In this document: piece by piece, positions 62,275-64,000 of the stretch | Layout: each line of letters begins with the position of its first letter | Position numbering within the stretch: the first letter of the stretch is position 1 | Position numbers and translations under genes: made by a program | Notes under the pieces: generated by a model | Databases searched by the model: none | What the model was told of the DNA's origin: nothing | The model's input: only the letters and a program-made list of their open reading frames with translations | Origin: Desulfopila aestuarii DSM 18488 | GTDB taxonomy: Bacteria; Desulfobacterota; Desulfobulbia; Desulfobulbales; Desulfocapsaceae | Assembly: GCA_945863875.1 (NCBI GenBank) | Contig: CAMBBS010000002.1 | Location: forward strand, 62,001-126,000 | Reading direction: 5' to 3' | DNA: 64,000 nt

Positions 62275-63744
62275 CTAGGCAGTCCGATAATTAGGCGCTT
62301 CCTTGGTGATGATGACATCATGCACATGGGATTCCCTGAGCCCTGCGGCGGAGATCCGCACAAATTGCGCCTTCTGCTGCAGATCGGCGATAGTCGCGGC
62401 ACCGACGTAGCCCATGCCCGATCTCAAACCGCCGATCAGCTGATAGATGACCGTTGACAGCGGTCCGCGATAGGGCACCTTGCCTTCAATGCCTTCCGGT
62501 ACCAGCTTGGAAGAGCTGGTCACCTCCGACTGAAAATAGCGATCGGCTGAGCCCTGGCTCTGATTCATTGCCCCAAGCGAGCCCATGCCCCGATAGCCCT
62601 TGTAGGTTCTGCCCTGGTAGAGAAAGGTATCTCCCGGGGTTTCATCGGTTCCGGCAAAAAGACTGCCGAGCATGACCGTACTGGCACCGGCGCCGATAGC
62701 CTTGGCCAGGTCACCGGAATACTTGATGCCGCCGTCGGAAATTATTGGAATATCGTATTTATTGGCAACCTTGACGCAATTCTGTAAAGCGGTCATCTGC
62801 GGCACGCCGACACCGGCGACGACGCGGGTTGTACAGATCGAGCCGGGCCCGATGCCGACCTTCACGCCGTTTGCCCCGGCCTTGATCAGATCCGCCGTTC
62901 CCTCGCCGGTGGCGACATTGCCGGCAATAACCGAAAGGTGGGGAAAGGCGGCCTTGACCCTGGCGACCGCCCGCAGCACACCTTTTGAATGGCCGTGGGC
63001 GGAATCGACCACCACCACGTCCACCCCTGCCTTGATAAGCCTTTCCGCCTGGCTTTCGATATTATCGCCGACACCGAGAGCGGCGCCAACGAGCAGGCGG
63101 CCGAAAGAATCTTTGGCGGCCAGGGGATATTTTTTAATTTTTTCCAGATCCTTGATGGTGATCAGCCCCTTCAGACCACCCATATCGTCAACCACCAGCA
63201 GTTTCTCAATGCGATGCTCATGCAGCAGGGCCTTCGACTGCTCCAGGCTGATACCGACCCTGGCGGTGACCAGGTTCTTCGAGGTCATGACGTCGGCTAC
63301 CCGCAAGCCGTCATCGGAGACAAAACGAAGATCGCGGTTGGTGACGATCCCGGCCAGTTTGCCATCGTGCAGAACAGGAAGACCGGAAATTTTGTAGGTG
63401 CTCATGATCTCCTGCACTTCGGCGACCGACTGATCCTGGGTAACGGTGATCGGATCGATGATCATGCCGGATTCGGACTTTTTCACCCGTTCAACCTCTG
63501 TCGCCTGCTGCTCAATGGTCATGTTTTTGTGGATGATGCCGATGCCGCCTTCACGGGCCATGGCAATGGCCGTCCGGTGTTCGGTCACGGTGTCCATGGC
63601 CGAACTGGCCAGAGGGACCTTGAGGAGGATGGTGTCGGTGAGCCGGGTATCGAGTTTTACTTCACTGGGAAGAACTTCGGAAGCGGAAGGTACGAGCAAT
63701 AAATCGTCAAATGTAAGTGCGGTTTCTATATGATCTGGTAACAT
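62275..63744 (-). CDS. guaB: IMP dehydrogenase
   Basis: 489 aa. Catalyses NAD-dependent oxidation of IMP to XMP, the rate-limiting step to GMP. Two CBS domains sit between residues about 95 and 205 (SAVEVQE-like [20 protein letters not shown], then [19 protein letters not shown]). The catalytic loop is [19 protein letters not shown] with the active-site cysteine, and the flap is [27 protein letters not shown] lies upstream of the start. It precedes guaA on the same strand. The 63745-63926 region upstream should hold the promoter; I see no clear -35/-10 box. Confidence 0.97.
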   Translation of the reverse strand: MLPDHIETALTFDDLLLVPSASEVLPSEVKLDTRLTDTILLKVPLASSAMDTVTEHRTAIAMAREGGIGIIHKNMTIEQQATEVERVKKSESGMIIDPITVTQDQSVAEVQEIMSTYKISGLPVLHDGKLAGIVTNRDLRFVSDDGLRVADVMTSKNLVTARVGISLEQSKALLHEHRIEKLLVVDDMGGLKGLITIKDLEKIKKYPLAAKDSFGRLLVGAALGVGDNIESQAERLIKAGVDVVVVDSAHGHSKGVLRAVARVKAAFPHLSVIAGNVATGEGTADLIKAGANGVKVGIGPGSICTTRVVAGVGVPQMTALQNCVKVANKYDIPIISDGGIKYSGDLAKAIGAGASTVMLGSLFAGTDETPGDTFLYQGRTYKGYRGMGSLGAMNQSQGSADRYFQSEVTSSSKLVPEGIEGKVPYRGPLSTVIYQLIGGLRSGMGYVGAATIADLQQKAQFVRISAAGLRESHVHDVIITKEAPNYRTA

Positions 63745-63926
63745 GTCCCCTCCTTGTCAGGGAGTGAAGCATAAAAGGCTGTTTCTGGTCCTCTTTGCAG
63801 GCAAAGCAGGTGTTTTGCGGAAAAGGACGCCGGGGCTGCCTTTCATAATTCACATTATGCTCTATTTTTAAAAGTATCACAGTACAGGCATCTTTATTAA
63901 AGATCTCATTTTTTTATGATACCCGA

Positions 63927-64000
63927 TTATCTTACCTGAAATTTGATAATTTCGTAAAGTGTCGGATTAATACCGGTCCGCTCTTTGCCGACAAAGGAAC
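63927..64000 (-). CDS. C-terminal end of an unidentified protein (partial)
   Basis: The last 23 or so codons of a minus-strand frame that enters from the right edge read SFVGKERTGINPTLYEIIKF and end QVR with a TAA. The composition looks protein-like, but the fragment is too short to name a family. It would lie upstream of guaB with a 180-bp gap. Confidence 0.35.
   Translation of the reverse strand, partial: SFVGKERTGINPTLYEIIKFQVR

Overview
The window looks like a chromosomal segment of a Gram-negative anaerobe of the Desulfobacterota, most likely Desulfobulbales-like. The signs are a periplasmic multihaem c-type cytochrome with a Tat-exported ferredoxin and a HybB/NrfD quinol-interacting membrane subunit, a flavoredoxin-type flavin reductase, a sulfate adenylyltransferase/APS kinase-type fusion, deltaproteobacterial-style fatty-acid genes and outer-membrane polysaccharide export. 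This assignment is inferred from gene content only.

Layout. (1) 1-4.1 kb: fatty-acid degradation operon (acyl-CoA ligase, then a 3-hydroxyacyl-CoA dehydrogenase/enoyl-CoA hydratase fusion cut by the window edge), with inverted repeats in its promoter. (2) 5.1-18.9 kb: an exopolysaccharide locus. It has a GH17-GT2 glucan synthase-like fusion, a divergent trio (SurA-like chaperone, HAMP membrane protein, secreted HEXXH protein), Wzy/ligase-TPR, a Wzc-type tyrosine kinase, Wza-type export protein, an outer-membrane barrel, and a WecA-type initiating transferase fused to a PilZ domain. (3) 19-25.1 kb: an accessory strip of broken and intact small systems: a DUF4143-ATPase remnant, a Fic gene with three in-frame stops, two MNT/HEPN pairs (one truncated), hipBA, and group II intron remnants. 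(4) 25.1-37.9 kb: a second, tightly overlapping polysaccharide operon (glycosyltransferases, two hexapeptide acyltransferases, Wzy, Wzx, methyltransferase) plus an isolated fucosyltransferase-like gene, flanked by decayed transposases. (5) 39-46.3 kb: a nucleotidyltransferase pair, YdcF-like protein, Sat/CysC-like fusion, flavodoxin, glutaredoxin, ABC-2 exporter and gshB, with repeat elements in nearly every gene junction. (6) 46.6-53 kb: a transposase-derived zinc-ribbon protein, FtsH, a pentahaem cytochrome, HybA-like and HybB-like subunits in one translationally coupled operon, then two small membrane proteins behind a sigma-54-like promoter. (7) 53-64 kb: housekeeping genes (flavin reductase, RNase HI, yajC, tgt, a REC-DUF4388-PilZ protein, sugar kinases, an NYN-cold-shock protein, guaA, guaB).

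The most unusual feature is a dispersed palindromic element of about 90 bp with ends AATCTGGGGACA...TGTCCCCAGATT, confined to 19-46.4 kb. It fills consecutive intergenic gaps, supplies stop codons and C-terminal residues of several proteins, truncates a HEPN toxin gene, and is the exact insertion site of group II intron remnants. Two copies carry an intron remnant at the same internal nucleotide, and removing the intron restores the element. A second type of intron sits nine bases further along in a third copy.
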